From positions 150,110-214,109 of the forward strand of contig NZ_JAWMQR010000010.1 in NCBI RefSeq assembly GCF_033283405.1: a DNA stretch of 64,000 nt, in the 5' to 3' direction. Source of the stretch: Halioxenophilus sp033283405. Lineage in GTDB: Bacteria; Pseudomonadota; Gammaproteobacteria; Pseudomonadales; Cellvibrionaceae. The position numbers and the translations under genes were made by a program. Below are positions 57,004-64,000 of this stretch, in pieces. The notes beneath the pieces are model-generated. The model had not been told where the DNA came from. It made no database searches and was given only the letters and a program-made list of their open reading frames with translations. Each line of letters begins with the position of its first letter. The first letter of the stretch is position 1.

Positions 57004-57291
57004 ATGCAAACCCAAGCGAATGTAAAAACCGCATCCGGCGAGCTCTACATGAAAAAACTCTGCCGCCACTTCGCCCACAAGGTACCCGCCACCGTTAACG
57101 GTGCCCAGGGGCTGATCGAATTCCCCTTTGGCCGCTGCCGGCTCGATGCCACCGGTGAGCAACTGCACCTCGCCATCGACCTGACCGACAGCGAGCTGGT
57201 GGAGCGAGCCGAACAGGTTGTTGGCAGCCACCTGCTGCGCATGGCCCCGAAAGAGGCGTTGGAAGTCAATTGGCAGCGAACAGAGCACTAA
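57004..57291 (+). CDS. DUF2218 protein
   Basis: A 95-residue cytoplasmic protein. It follows the family: MKKLCRHFAHKVPATVNGAQG, then IEFPFGRCRLDATGEQLHL and VGSHLLRMAPKEALEVNW. Function unknown. AAGGA precedes ATG 57004. First of three plus-strand genes after a LysR regulator. Confidence 0.87.
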   Translation: MQTQANVKTASGELYMKKLCRHFAHKVPATVNGAQGLIEFPFGRCRLDATGEQLHLAIDLTDSELVERAEQVVGSHLLRMAPKEALEVNWQRTEH

Positions 57292-57347
57292 TGGCAACGC
57301 GCGCGTCTAAGGCAGACGCAAACCCACAGAGAGCCAGCGGAGACCCC

Positions 57348-57749
57348 ATGAGCGACCAACACACGGCCAAAGCCTACCTGAAATGCGGCTGCCCCTTCAG
57401 CTTTAAACTGGTGATGTTTCTGGCCGAGGCGCAACTGCTCGATAAGGTCGAGCTGATCCGCGTGGATGCCAACAGCCCAGAGGAGCTGGATGAGTACCGC
57501 GACTTCCTGCAAGCGCAAACCGGCCGCCCGGCCAGCTTCCCCACGGTGGAGATAGCGCCCGGCGATTACATGGGCGACTCCGACGCGCTGATCGAGTGGT
57601 TCGCCAGCCAGTACCAGGTCGATGAAACCGCCCTGCCCGGCCTCGCCTACTACAAGGCCAACCTCTTCCCCGCCTATCTGGCCCATTACCGCGAACTGAA
57701 AGCGTTAAAAGCGGCTGCCCCCAAGGTGGATAAAGGGCAGGCTGAATAG
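57348..57749 (+). CDS. Glutathione S-transferase N-terminal/glutaredoxin-like protein
   Basis: A 133-residue thioredoxin-fold protein. The redox site is KCGCPFSFK (CxxPF type) and the cis-Pro is in ASFPTVEIAPG, followed by MGDSDALIEWF, the GST glutathione-contact motif. The helical GST C-terminal domain is missing, leaving only a short helix. It could reduce or bind glutathione conjugates. GGAG precedes ATG 57348. Confidence 0.82.
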   Translation: MSDQHTAKAYLKCGCPFSFKLVMFLAEAQLLDKVELIRVDANSPEELDEYRDFLQAQTGRPASFPTVEIAPGDYMGDSDALIEWFASQYQVDETALPGLAYYKANLFPAYLAHYRELKALKAAAPKVDKGQAE

Positions 57750-57868
57750 AGCGCAAGGTCAAATAGAGTGCCGCCAAGGGTTGGCGGCCACAGAGCCGTG
57801 GGTTAGGCTCTGCTTCCGGCGAGCCCTCAGGGCTGCATTCACCGTTTCAGTAAAAGGTAATCCGTTAA

Positions 57869-58381
57869 ATGAGCGTTAAAACTGCCAGCACGTTTCGCAA
57901 ATACCACCGCATGATCGGTTTCTTTATGGCGGGGGTAATGATGATCTACGCCAGCAGCGGCGTGCTGCTGATTTTCCGCACCACCGATTTTCTAAAATTC
58001 GAGAACACCGCCCAGCAACAACTGGAGCCAGGCCTGGCCGCCGGTGACCTGGGCAAACAGCTGCGCATTCGGGATTTCAAAGTCCTGGAAGAGAGCCTGG
58101 AAGTGATCGTCTTTGAGCAGGGCCACTACAACAAGGCCGATGGCACGGCCAGTGTCACCAGCAAAGAGTACCCAACCCTGGTGAAAAAGCTGGTAAACCT
58201 GCACAAGGCCACACCCAACAGCCCACTCTTTTTTATGAACGTCTTGTTTGGCTTAGGGCTGCTGTTTTTGGCCATCTCCTCTTTTATTATGTTTGTGCGC
58301 CAGGCGCCGGCCTTTAAAAGCGGGTTGAAGTTTGCCGCTGTGGGTGTGGTGGTTGCCCTGGTGATGGTGATTTTTGCTTAA
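57869..58381 (+). CDS. PepSY-associated-like membrane protein
   Basis: A 170-residue protein. Helices at about 14-34 (MIGFFMAGVMMIYASSGVLLIF), 114-135 and 148-168 flank a periplasmic loop of about 75 residues (RDFKVLEESLEVIVFEQG). This resembles half of a PepSY-TM protein, the kind linked to iron reductases. Conserved His residues at both ends of the loop (YHRM, NLHK) could bind heme. Partner unknown. Confidence 0.72.
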   Translation: MSVKTASTFRKYHRMIGFFMAGVMMIYASSGVLLIFRTTDFLKFENTAQQQLEPGLAAGDLGKQLRIRDFKVLEESLEVIVFEQGHYNKADGTASVTSKEYPTLVKKLVNLHKATPNSPLFFMNVLFGLGLLFLAISSFIMFVRQAPAFKSGLKFAAVGVVVALVMVIFA

Positions 58382-58412
58382 CCAAATCATTGCCGTTACC
58401 GAGTAAGAAAAG

Positions 58413-58440
58413 CAGCCCGTGAGCCGTTGGCAACGGGCTG
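58413..58440 (+). terminator. Hairpin after the PepSY-like gene
   Basis: An 8-bp stem (CAGCCCGT / ACGGGCTG) with a 12-base loop, 31 bp past the stop. Confidence 0.6.
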
Positions 58441-58446
58441 ATCGTT

Positions 58447-58507
58447 AATTAAACCCCTCTTTATTTATATCTCTCTTTATTTAAACCCCGCTCTATTTCA
58501 ACCCCGC
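58447..58507. repeat. Decayed copy of the 17-bp tandem repeat
   Basis: About four imperfect units of the same CCCCTCT-type motif (TAAACCCCTCTTTATT, TATATCTCTCTTTATT, TAAACCCCGCTCTATT and a partial one). It follows the previous hairpin and is 2.5 kb from the intact array. Confidence 0.6.
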
Positions 58508-58747
58508 GCCTGCCGCACGGCGACCCCCTCCCTCGATAAAAAATCGAGTGGAGTCAGCACAGCCTGGTGCCGCTTTGGCTCTGTTCCTGCCAGCGTCACT
58601 GCCTCTGGACCAGGGAATCACCGCTGTGCCCCTCTCGCCGGTGGCTGTCTTATGAGTCGTATACATATATTTAGCCAATATGATGCATTGTACTTATCAG
58701 TGGTGAAGCCATAGCATTAAACGTTCGTCTATTCAGGGGGATGAGTT

Positions 58748-61144
58748 GTGCAACCAGGCAAACAAAAAAAACTAAAAGTCTTGGCGCCAATGTTGGCCGT
58801 AGCGGTATTGGCGGCTTCGGCGTTGGTGCAGGCGCAGACGTCAGAACAGGCCTCGGTGGCCGCGCAGGCAGAAACCGTCCCTGCCGGTGGCCTGTGTGCC
58901 AGAGTGCCGGCGCCCTTCGCCGGCACCGCCGGCAGCTATCTGCCCGGCTCACAGGAGAGCTGGCCGGAGGATGTTCGGCCGGGCAAGGAGGCACCCAATA
59001 TCCTCATCTGGTTGATTGACGATGCCGGCTTTGGCCTGACCAGCACCTTTGGTGGGCTGGTCGAAACCCAAACACTGGATAGCCTGGCGGAGCATGGCCT
59101 CGCCTACACCAATTTCCACTCAACACCGCTCTGCTCGCCGTCGCGCGCCGCGCTGCTCACCGGCCGCAATCCGCACTCGGTGCATATGGGTTCGCACAGC
59201 GGCACCGCCATGGGTTTCCCCGGTTACGACGGCTATGTACCCCCCTCGGCGGCGACCACCGCCAAGGTGCTCAGCAACAGCGGCTACGGCACCATCGCCC
59301 TGGGCAAATGGGATCACACCCCCTTTAAACAGCTGACGCCGGCCGGCCCGTTTAATTTGTGGCCGCTGGGCCAGGGCTTCGACCACTTCTACGGTTTTAT
59401 GTGGCACGACACCGACCACTTCGAGCCCACGCTCATCCGCGACAACTCCATCATCACCGAGCCCAACCCGGGCGAGGAGTACTACTTCACCACCGATATG
59501 GCCGACCAGGCCATCGCCTATATCAACAGCCTGCACTCGGTCGACCCGCAACGGCCCTTCTACATGTACTGGGCAACCGGCGCGGTGCATTCACCGCACC
59601 AGGCCAGCGAAAAGTGGCGAAACTATTATCGCGGCCGCTTTGATATGGGCTGGGATGCCTACCGCCAGGCGGTGCTGCAACGCCAGAAAACCCTGGGCAT
59701 AGTGCCGGAGCAGACCGAGTTGGCCGCCATGCAGGTTGACCTGCCCGCCTGGGAGACGCTGGATGAGAACGCCAAGCAGCTCTACGCCCGGCAGATGGAG
59801 ATCATTGCCGCACAGATGAGTGAAGCCGATAACGAGTTTGGCCGAATTATTGAGGCGCTGCGCCAAAACGGCGAGTTGGATAACACCCTTATTATTGTCA
59901 CCTCCGACAATGGCGCCAGTGCCGAAGGCGGTATCGAAGGTGCCTTTATGGAGTCGGCGCGCAGTTACGGCCAGTCGCCGACCATGGCGGAAAATCAGGC
60001 CTACTACGAGCAGTGGGGCGGGCCGGAAACCATGCCCCACTACTCCGCGGCCTGGGCCGTGGCCGCCAATACCCCCTATCGCTACTTTAAGCAGACCGCC
60101 CACGACGGTGGCCACCACGTACCGCTGGTGATCTCCTGGCCGAAAGGCATTCAAGCGCCCGGCATTCGCAACCAATACAGCTACATTGCCGACCTCTCGC
60201 CCACCATTTTGCAGGCCGCCGGAGTGGCCGCGCCGGTCTGTGTCGACGGCGTGCCGCAGCAGCCCATCGATGGCATTGCCCTGAACTACAGCTTCAACGA
60301 GCCCAATGCCGCCGAGCGGCGCACCACCCAATACTATGAGTTATGGGGTAATCGCGGCATCTACCACGACGGCTGGAAAGCGGTGGTGCTGCACAAAGCG
60401 CGCGCCTGGGATATTCAGGCCGGCGTGCCGTTTGAGCAGGATAGCTGGCAGCTGTTTAATGTGCGCAACGACCCCGGCGAAACAACCGACCTGGCCGCCC
60501 AGCAGCCAGAAAAACTGGCCGAACTGCAGGCACTGTATGACGAAGAGGCCAAGCGCTACAACGTCTACCCGCTGGCTGATTTAGGTGCGCGCAACAAAGC
60601 CCGCAGCGGGCAGTTCTACCGCATGGGTGACAGTCGCGATGTCTACCACTATCGCCAACCCGGCATCAGTGCCATGTCGGAACTGGCCGGCCCGGCGTTG
60701 ATTATGCGCAGCTACACCCTCAGTGCCGAGTTCACCGCCAGCAAAGGTGACCAAGGTGTGCTGGTGGCCGCCGGCGGGGTAGAGAGCGGTTATTCGCTCT
60801 ATTTGAAAAACGGCAAAATTCACTACGACTACAGTGAATTTGGCAAGCAGCTGCTAACGCTCAGCGACTCGAAAAAACTGCCGGCCGGCCCAGCCAAAGT
60901 GGAACTGCAATGGACACAAAAAAGCCGCACCGGTGGCGAGATGAAACTGGTTGTTAACGGCCGCGAAGTCGCCCTTGGCGAGACCGATATTCACGTCTTT
61001 GGCACCCACGGCAGTAACGAGCTGTTTAACATCGGCCTGGATAGTGGTGCGCCAGCGAGCCTTGCTTATAAAGCGCCATTTAAATTCACGGGCACTATAG
61101 ACGATGTGGTGATCAGCCTGGGGCCTAGGCTGCAAAGGCATTAA
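58748..61144 (+). CDS. Secreted arylsulfatase-family enzyme
   Basis: A 798-residue sulfatase. The signal peptide (1-30) ends LVQAQ. The formylglycine site is LCSPSRAALLTGR, with Cys129 to be oxidised by a formylglycine-generating enzyme not found here. Metal ligands include IDDAGFG (Asp91, 92) and TSDNGA. A C-terminal region (about 640-798) is a jelly-roll/LamG-like domain that may bind glycans. Size and domain order fit marine sulfatases that act on sulfated esters. The start is GTG 58748 with AGGGGG 7 bases upstream. Confidence 0.9.
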   Translation: MQPGKQKKLKVLAPMLAVAVLAASALVQAQTSEQASVAAQAETVPAGGLCARVPAPFAGTAGSYLPGSQESWPEDVRPGKEAPNILIWLIDDAGFGLTSTFGGLVETQTLDSLAEHGLAYTNFHSTPLCSPSRAALLTGRNPHSVHMGSHSGTAMGFPGYDGYVPPSAATTAKVLSNSGYGTIALGKWDHTPFKQLTPAGPFNLWPLGQGFDHFYGFMWHDTDHFEPTLIRDNSIITEPNPGEEYYFTTDMADQAIAYINSLHSVDPQRPFYMYWATGAVHSPHQASEKWRNYYRGRFDMGWDAYRQAVLQRQKTLGIVPEQTELAAMQVDLPAWETLDENAKQLYARQMEIIAAQMSEADNEFGRIIEALRQNGELDNTLIIVTSDNGASAEGGIEGAFMESARSYGQSPTMAENQAYYEQWGGPETMPHYSAAWAVAANTPYRYFKQTAHDGGHHVPLVISWPKGIQAPGIRNQYSYIADLSPTILQAAGVAAPVCVDGVPQQPIDGIALNYSFNEPNAAERRTTQYYELWGNRGIYHDGWKAVVLHKARAWDIQAGVPFEQDSWQLFNVRNDPGETTDLAAQQPEKLAELQALYDEEAKRYNVYPLADLGARNKARSGQFYRMGDSRDVYHYRQPGISAMSELAGPALIMRSYTLSAEFTASKGDQGVLVAAGGVESGYSLYLKNGKIHYDYSEFGKQLLTLSDSKKLPAGPAKVELQWTQKSRTGGEMKLVVNGREVALGETDIHVFGTHGSNELFNIGLDSGAPASLAYKAPFKFTGTIDDVVISLGPRLQRH

Positions 61145-61244
61145 TGTTTAAATAGGTGGGTAAGTAAATGCTGACCGCATTAGGAAAAAATAGCTATAAA
61201 TTAAACACAGGCGCTATTTATAAAATAAAAACCTTCCGTCCAAT

Positions 61245-61321
61245 CCGCCATCCGCCATCCGCCATCCGCCATCCGCCATCCGCCATCCGCCATCCGCCAT
61301 CCGCCATTCGCCATCCGCCAT
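61245..61321. repeat. Heptanucleotide microsatellite (CCGCCAT x 11)
   Basis: Eleven adjoining copies of CCGCCAT, with one base change in the tenth (TCGCCAT). It starts 100 bp after the sulfatase. It could be read in frame as a PPSAIRH repeat within a short open reading (61168-61407), but that has no ribosome site and is not called. Confidence 0.92.
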
Positions 61322-62559
61322 CCGCTCTAGCCGCTAACCCACTCGGCCCTAAGCTAATTGACGCTGCTCTCTCCAATATTGATGATCCACACTCCAACGT
61401 TGCTTAGCGGTAGGCCATTATGGGTAATCAAAAGGCGACCCTTGGTGTGCTACAGCCTCTTAACGACACTCCAATTCAGGCAAGGGTGGCTTAAAGTGAG
61501 CGCGCCTGTGCATAGCTTCTTGGCCATGGCCATCGGATTGCGCGTTAAATAGCAAACGGGGAAGGCCGGCCAGCGACTGTTGCGGCCGAGCTACTAATTT
61601 TTGAGAGAGCTGTGGATAATCAGGCGCGCTAAAGGACTAAATTACCCGGTGGTGAGGAGTTGATTGGTCAACGCCCGGGAAATTATCCACCGCGCCCTCG
61701 AAAAATAGGTCGTCCTTCTCGAACCAGACTTCGCCATTCTCAATAGAAGCTTCCTGCGCCTCGAAAAATTCTCCACACCTCACAAAAAATAGGCCGCCGT
61801 CCACCCAAAAATTCCCGGCAGGCTGCAAAAGTGCACGGATAAGTTGGGAACGCTACTCAAGAGTCGCAACTGAAATCGAGCGCTAAAGGTAGTCAACTGA
61901 GTTGGAGGTGGATCAGGCGAGTAAGTACAACTGAACAGGTCACGGTGAGCGTGGGATCGGATTATGTTTACAAACATTAACTGGAAAAACCTGCTATTTA
62001 TTACAGGCAGGTGACTGCAGGTTCGAGGGGCGCCAAATTTTTATACCCCTCGTTTATAAAAAGTCGCGAACAACTACGACCATCGCCCCCTATGCTCCAA
62101 ATTGAACGCTCCTGTCGAAAATAATCTGGCACCAAATAAAAGGTTTAGGCTAAGATCGACTGTTTTTGGGACCGTGAGCTGGGTTGGGTTTGGCTATCTA
62201 GAATCGCGTTGGCCGCTCTCTACATCGCAATATTTAGAGAGCCTTGCAGATGGAGAGATAGAAGCGCGCGGCTACTGTTAAACCAATGGTTTCTAAACCA
62301 TGGTCCATTGTTCGTCCTGAACGGGAAAGGGTGCTTAAGTCGTTAGTACTAAATTTTAGCGTACTGCCCTATTTAAAAGTCTCACCTGCTTTAGAAAGTC
62401 AGCAGCTGTAGAGTCTGGTCTCTGTTTTTGCCCAGCTTATTATCATAACCGGGGATTTGCCCCTGTTATTAATTGAACGAAAACTGAATGGCAGATTTTG
62501 TTTTGATATTTCAATGGGTTAGGCTTGGCGTTTTAATCCTCCAGTCAATAAGCTGGGGA
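61322..62559. other. Long region without a recognised gene
   Basis: About 1.2 kb of lower-GC DNA. Short open readings on the minus strand (61637-61828, 61780-61977) have no family match. Several hairpins occur: CGAGGGG / CCCCTCG (62024-62052), ACCAATGGTTT / TAAACCATGGT (around 62282-62311), and ATAAC..GGGG / CCCC..GTTAT (62445-62469). GTTAGGC at 62518 resembles a cassette core site. It may be degenerate cassettes or the flank of a lost integron. Confidence 0.4.
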
Positions 62560-62570
62560 CCCGATATTAT

Positions 62571-62609
62571 AGTAAAGAGGGCGAAGCCCTCGTTTACGGA
62601 CTGTTATGT
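62571..62609 (+). other. Partial attC-like site before the HNH cassette
   Basis: The hairpin GTAAAGAGGGC / GCCCTCGTTTAC has one unpaired G, as in attC stems, and is followed by ACTGTTATGTG with a GTTATGT core (62603-62609). A matching left arm is not visible, so the site is truncated or degenerate. Confidence 0.45.
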
Positions 62610-62620
62610 GAAATCGTGAC

Positions 62621-63373
62621 ATGAAAAACAGATTTACTCATACGAGCAAAACGGATCGAGGCCGCATAAAAAAGAAAATTCGCTCTATGGTATTTGAGCG
62701 TGATAATTATCAATGCCAATTTTGTATGGAGAGATTTGATAAGTCTGAGCTTACGATAGATCACTTGGTTCCTTTAGCCAAAGGCGGTATTGATGAAGTT
62801 ACCAATTATGTTACATGCTGTTTTCCCTGCAATCAGGATAAGGCCAACAAGCCGCTACATGAGTTTGCAGGTTCTATTGGCATTGATATAGAGGCTCTTC
62901 CCGTTCATGGGGACCCCGTTATAGACAATCACGATCTTCCGATCCAAATAAGATTGATCAGAAAGAGAGTCTTTGATAAGTCTAGAGGTGGTGGTAAAGC
63001 GATAAGTGGAAAATCGGCGCAAAAAAAGCTCGAGAAAAACTATAGGCGTGCATTTTGGGAAACTATAGAGGGGAAAAAGCTAGAATCTGAGTTTCCAAGC
63101 TTACCTGGTCAGGTTCGAGTAATAATCCCAGAAATTCGTACTATAGCAAAAGATGAGGTGTCTGCGTTATTGCTTTTAGAATTGGCAAAATCCGCAATAA
63201 CAAGAAATCTGATAGGAAGTACACTTTCGAAGGATGTGGATGTCATAAAGATAGTGGAAAATATGAAAGAAAATTCCAATGATGAAAAGCTAAAAAAGAG
63301 GTTACAGCAAGCGTGGTCGCGATATGAAAAAGAGCTTGTAAGGAGAAAGTTATCAAACTCTGCAAACACATAA
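62621..63373 (+). CDS. HNH endonuclease, gene-cassette encoded
   Basis: A 250-residue nuclease. The HNH core is at 30-75: Cys32 and Cys35 of CQFC, then TIDHLVPLAKGG (His48), EVTNY (Asn62) and CCFPCNQDKANK. The second half (about 95-250) is a lysine-rich helical domain that I do not recognise. Base composition is far more AT-rich than the genome, and the stop codon lies in an attC site, so the gene is a mobile cassette. Defence or DNA-damage roles are possible, untested. The start at ATG 62621 lacks a ribosome site. Confidence 0.85.
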   Translation: MKNRFTHTSKTDRGRIKKKIRSMVFERDNYQCQFCMERFDKSELTIDHLVPLAKGGIDEVTNYVTCCFPCNQDKANKPLHEFAGSIGIDIEALPVHGDPVIDNHDLPIQIRLIRKRVFDKSRGGGKAISGKSAQKKLEKNYRRAFWETIEGKKLESEFPSLPGQVRVIIPEIRTIAKDEVSALLLLELAKSAITRNLIGSTLSKDVDVIKIVENMKENSNDEKLKKRLQQAWSRYEKELVRRKLSNSANT

Positions 63374-63461
63374 CAATCACAACCACGTTAGCCCCTGCGG
63401 GGCCGGACCTCCATTACAGCGCTTCGCGCTTACATTTCGACCCGTGTTGTGGGCGTTATGC
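63368..63461 (+). other. attC recombination site (complete)
   Basis: About 94 bp with the cassette-site architecture. The left arm ACATAACAATCACAACCACG pairs with the right arm CCGTGTTGTGGGCGTTATGC, and the core GTTATGC ends at 63461. Between them are hairpins GCCCCTGCGGGGC and AGCGCTTCGCGCT. The left arm overlaps the HNH stop, as usual in cassettes. Confidence 0.85.
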
Positions 63462-63476
63462 ATAAGTTGATCATCG

Positions 63477-63869
63477 ATGATTTGTGAAGAATGTCAAAAA
63501 ACATTTACAAACCCAGAAAAGTCAATTGATCTGGTATTGTTTGGGTACTGTGAAGAATGTGGAATGAAGTTGAAGTATCAAGGATTATTGAGTGGTTACG
63601 TTTATGGTATTGCATTCTCAGGAGTTGGCTTTTACATACTGCTGCTAGGCATTACAGGTGGTTGGCAGTTCATAGTACCAGCGGTCGGTGGACCGTTGAT
63701 TATCTTGTTTATTATTTGGGTGCTAGTACTAAAACAAGGAAAGAAGAGATTCTTAAACAAAAAAGAATATCGAAGATTTCAACTACCACAAAAAATAATT
63801 GGTGTATTTGTTGGTTTTTCGTCTATTTTGGGTTGGTTTTTCTTAAGTGTTGAGATACTGGTTAAGTAA
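63477..63869 (+). CDS. Zinc-ribbon membrane protein, gene-cassette encoded
   Basis: A 130-residue protein of unknown function. The N-terminus has two CxxC pairs (Cys3, Cys6, Cys25, Cys28) that would form a zinc ribbon. Three membrane helices follow (about 42-60, 66-87, 108-127). It begins 15 bp after the attC core and ends 1 bp before the next attC arm, so it fills a cassette. AT-rich. No family was recognised. Confidence 0.7.
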   Translation: MICEECQKTFTNPEKSIDLVLFGYCEECGMKLKYQGLLSGYVYGIAFSGVGFYILLLGITGGWQFIVPAVGGPLIILFIIWVLVLKQGKKRFLNKKEYRRFQLPQKIIGVFVGFSSILGWFFLSVEILVK

Positions 63870-63870
63870 T

Positions 63871-63890
63871 GCATAACAAGCGACTGTGGT
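63871..63890 (+). other. Start of a second attC site, interrupted
   Basis: GCATAACAAGCGACTGTGG starts one base after the preceding stop and matches an attC left arm. The right arm is not found; the sequence runs into the transposon end instead. Confidence 0.65.
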
Positions 63891-63912
63891 GTCAACCCAG
63901 TTAAATTTACCT

Positions 63913-64000
63913 TTAGTAAGCCCAAGCAACATCGTCGCGAACCATAGCATTAAGCATAGTGATTAACTTGCGCATGCAGGCAACGATAGCGACCTTTTTA
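63913..64000 (-). mobile_element. IS110/IS1111-type transposase, C-terminal end (cut by window edge)
   Basis: The minus strand reads 28 codons to a TAA at 63913-63915, ending KKVAIVACMRKLITMLNAMV and RDDVAWAY. The KKVAxxACMRKLLTxLNAM pattern is the conserved C-terminus of IS110-family transposases (IS1111 group). Only this end is in the window. The element's terminus must lie between 63878 and 63912, inside the attC site. The IS1111-attC group is known to target such sites. Confidence 0.75.

Noticed and set aside
61168..61407. Open reading encoding a PPSAIRH repeat
   Set aside because: It is a by-product of the heptamer repeat; no ribosome site and no homology.
62005..62040. tRNA-like GGTTCGAGGGG stretch that could be a T-arm or integrase attachment site
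   Set aside because: The T-stem does not pair, and no acceptor, D or anticodon arm can be built around it.
62445..62524. A second full attC between ATAAC at 62445 and GTTAGGC at 62518
   Set aside because: Left and right arms do not pair beyond TAACC; kept only as a vague possibility.
1..64000. CRISPR arrays, prophage and replication origin
   Set aside because: No regularly spaced repeats, no phage gene cluster, no DnaA-box cluster or dnaA gene seen.

Overview
The window looks like chromosomal DNA of a GC-rich, free-living, probably marine gammaproteobacterium. The evidence is a complete MlaFEDCB outer-membrane lipid operon in gammaproteobacterial order, many Gram-negative lipoproteins, RND/TolC efflux, several c-di-GMP enzymes, Rieske oxygenases with SDR partners, an FadA-type thiolase and an F420/LLM-type oxidoreductase. 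The gene mix recalls the Cellvibrionales/Spongiibacteraceae/Halieaceae group, but that placement is inference. No rRNA or tRNA gene was recognised.

Layout. 0-8 kb: end of a small gene, a YdeP-type molybdopterin oxidoreductase, a DUF3313 lipoprotein, an endolysin-like M15 peptidase, a GHSKG-type hydrolase and a REC-PAS-GGDEF-EAL protein. 8.1-15.8 kb: a tightly overlapping operon of outer-membrane factor, adaptor, RND pump, OmpR-type regulator and histidine kinase, with a cluster of GGTTA/TAACC half-sites in front. 15.8-27 kb: housekeeping and accessory singletons (3D-domain lipoprotein, GNAT, thiolase, porin-like barrel, two DMT exporters, AraC regulator, 7TMR-DISM diguanylate cyclase, secreted catalase-like protein, class 3 lipase). 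27-39 kb: a long minus-strand run with a Rieske oxygenase, HAD phosphatase, cupin, SDR, CDGSH protein, MscS channel, LLM oxidoreductase, several membrane or lipoprotein genes and a LysE exporter. 39-45.6 kb: mlaFEDCB, a TTC38-like TPR protein and an RsgA-type GTPase. 46-51 kb: two methyltransferases and a MarR-Rieske alpha-beta-SDR catabolic operon with an unusual leader. 51-61 kb: CSS/EAL phosphodiesterase, a DUF6436-chemoreceptor pair, LysR, DUF2218, GST-like and PepSY-like genes, and a secreted sulfatase.

61.1-64 kb is different: AT-richer, with a 7-bp microsatellite, about 1.2 kb of apparently non-coding DNA, then gene cassettes. An HNH endonuclease gene ends inside a well-formed attC site. 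A zinc-ribbon membrane protein follows and runs into the start of another attC. The window then ends in the C-terminus of an IS110/IS1111-type transposase, as expected for an IS1111-attC element sitting in a cassette recombination site. No integrase gene is visible, so this is either an array lacking its integrase or part of a larger chromosomal integron.

The most interesting signals are that cassette/IS junction and the leader of the MarR-oxygenase operon, which holds nested palindromes and a second intrinsic terminator. Others are two families of intergenic tandem repeats and a membrane chemoreceptor fused end to end with a thioredoxin-like gene.
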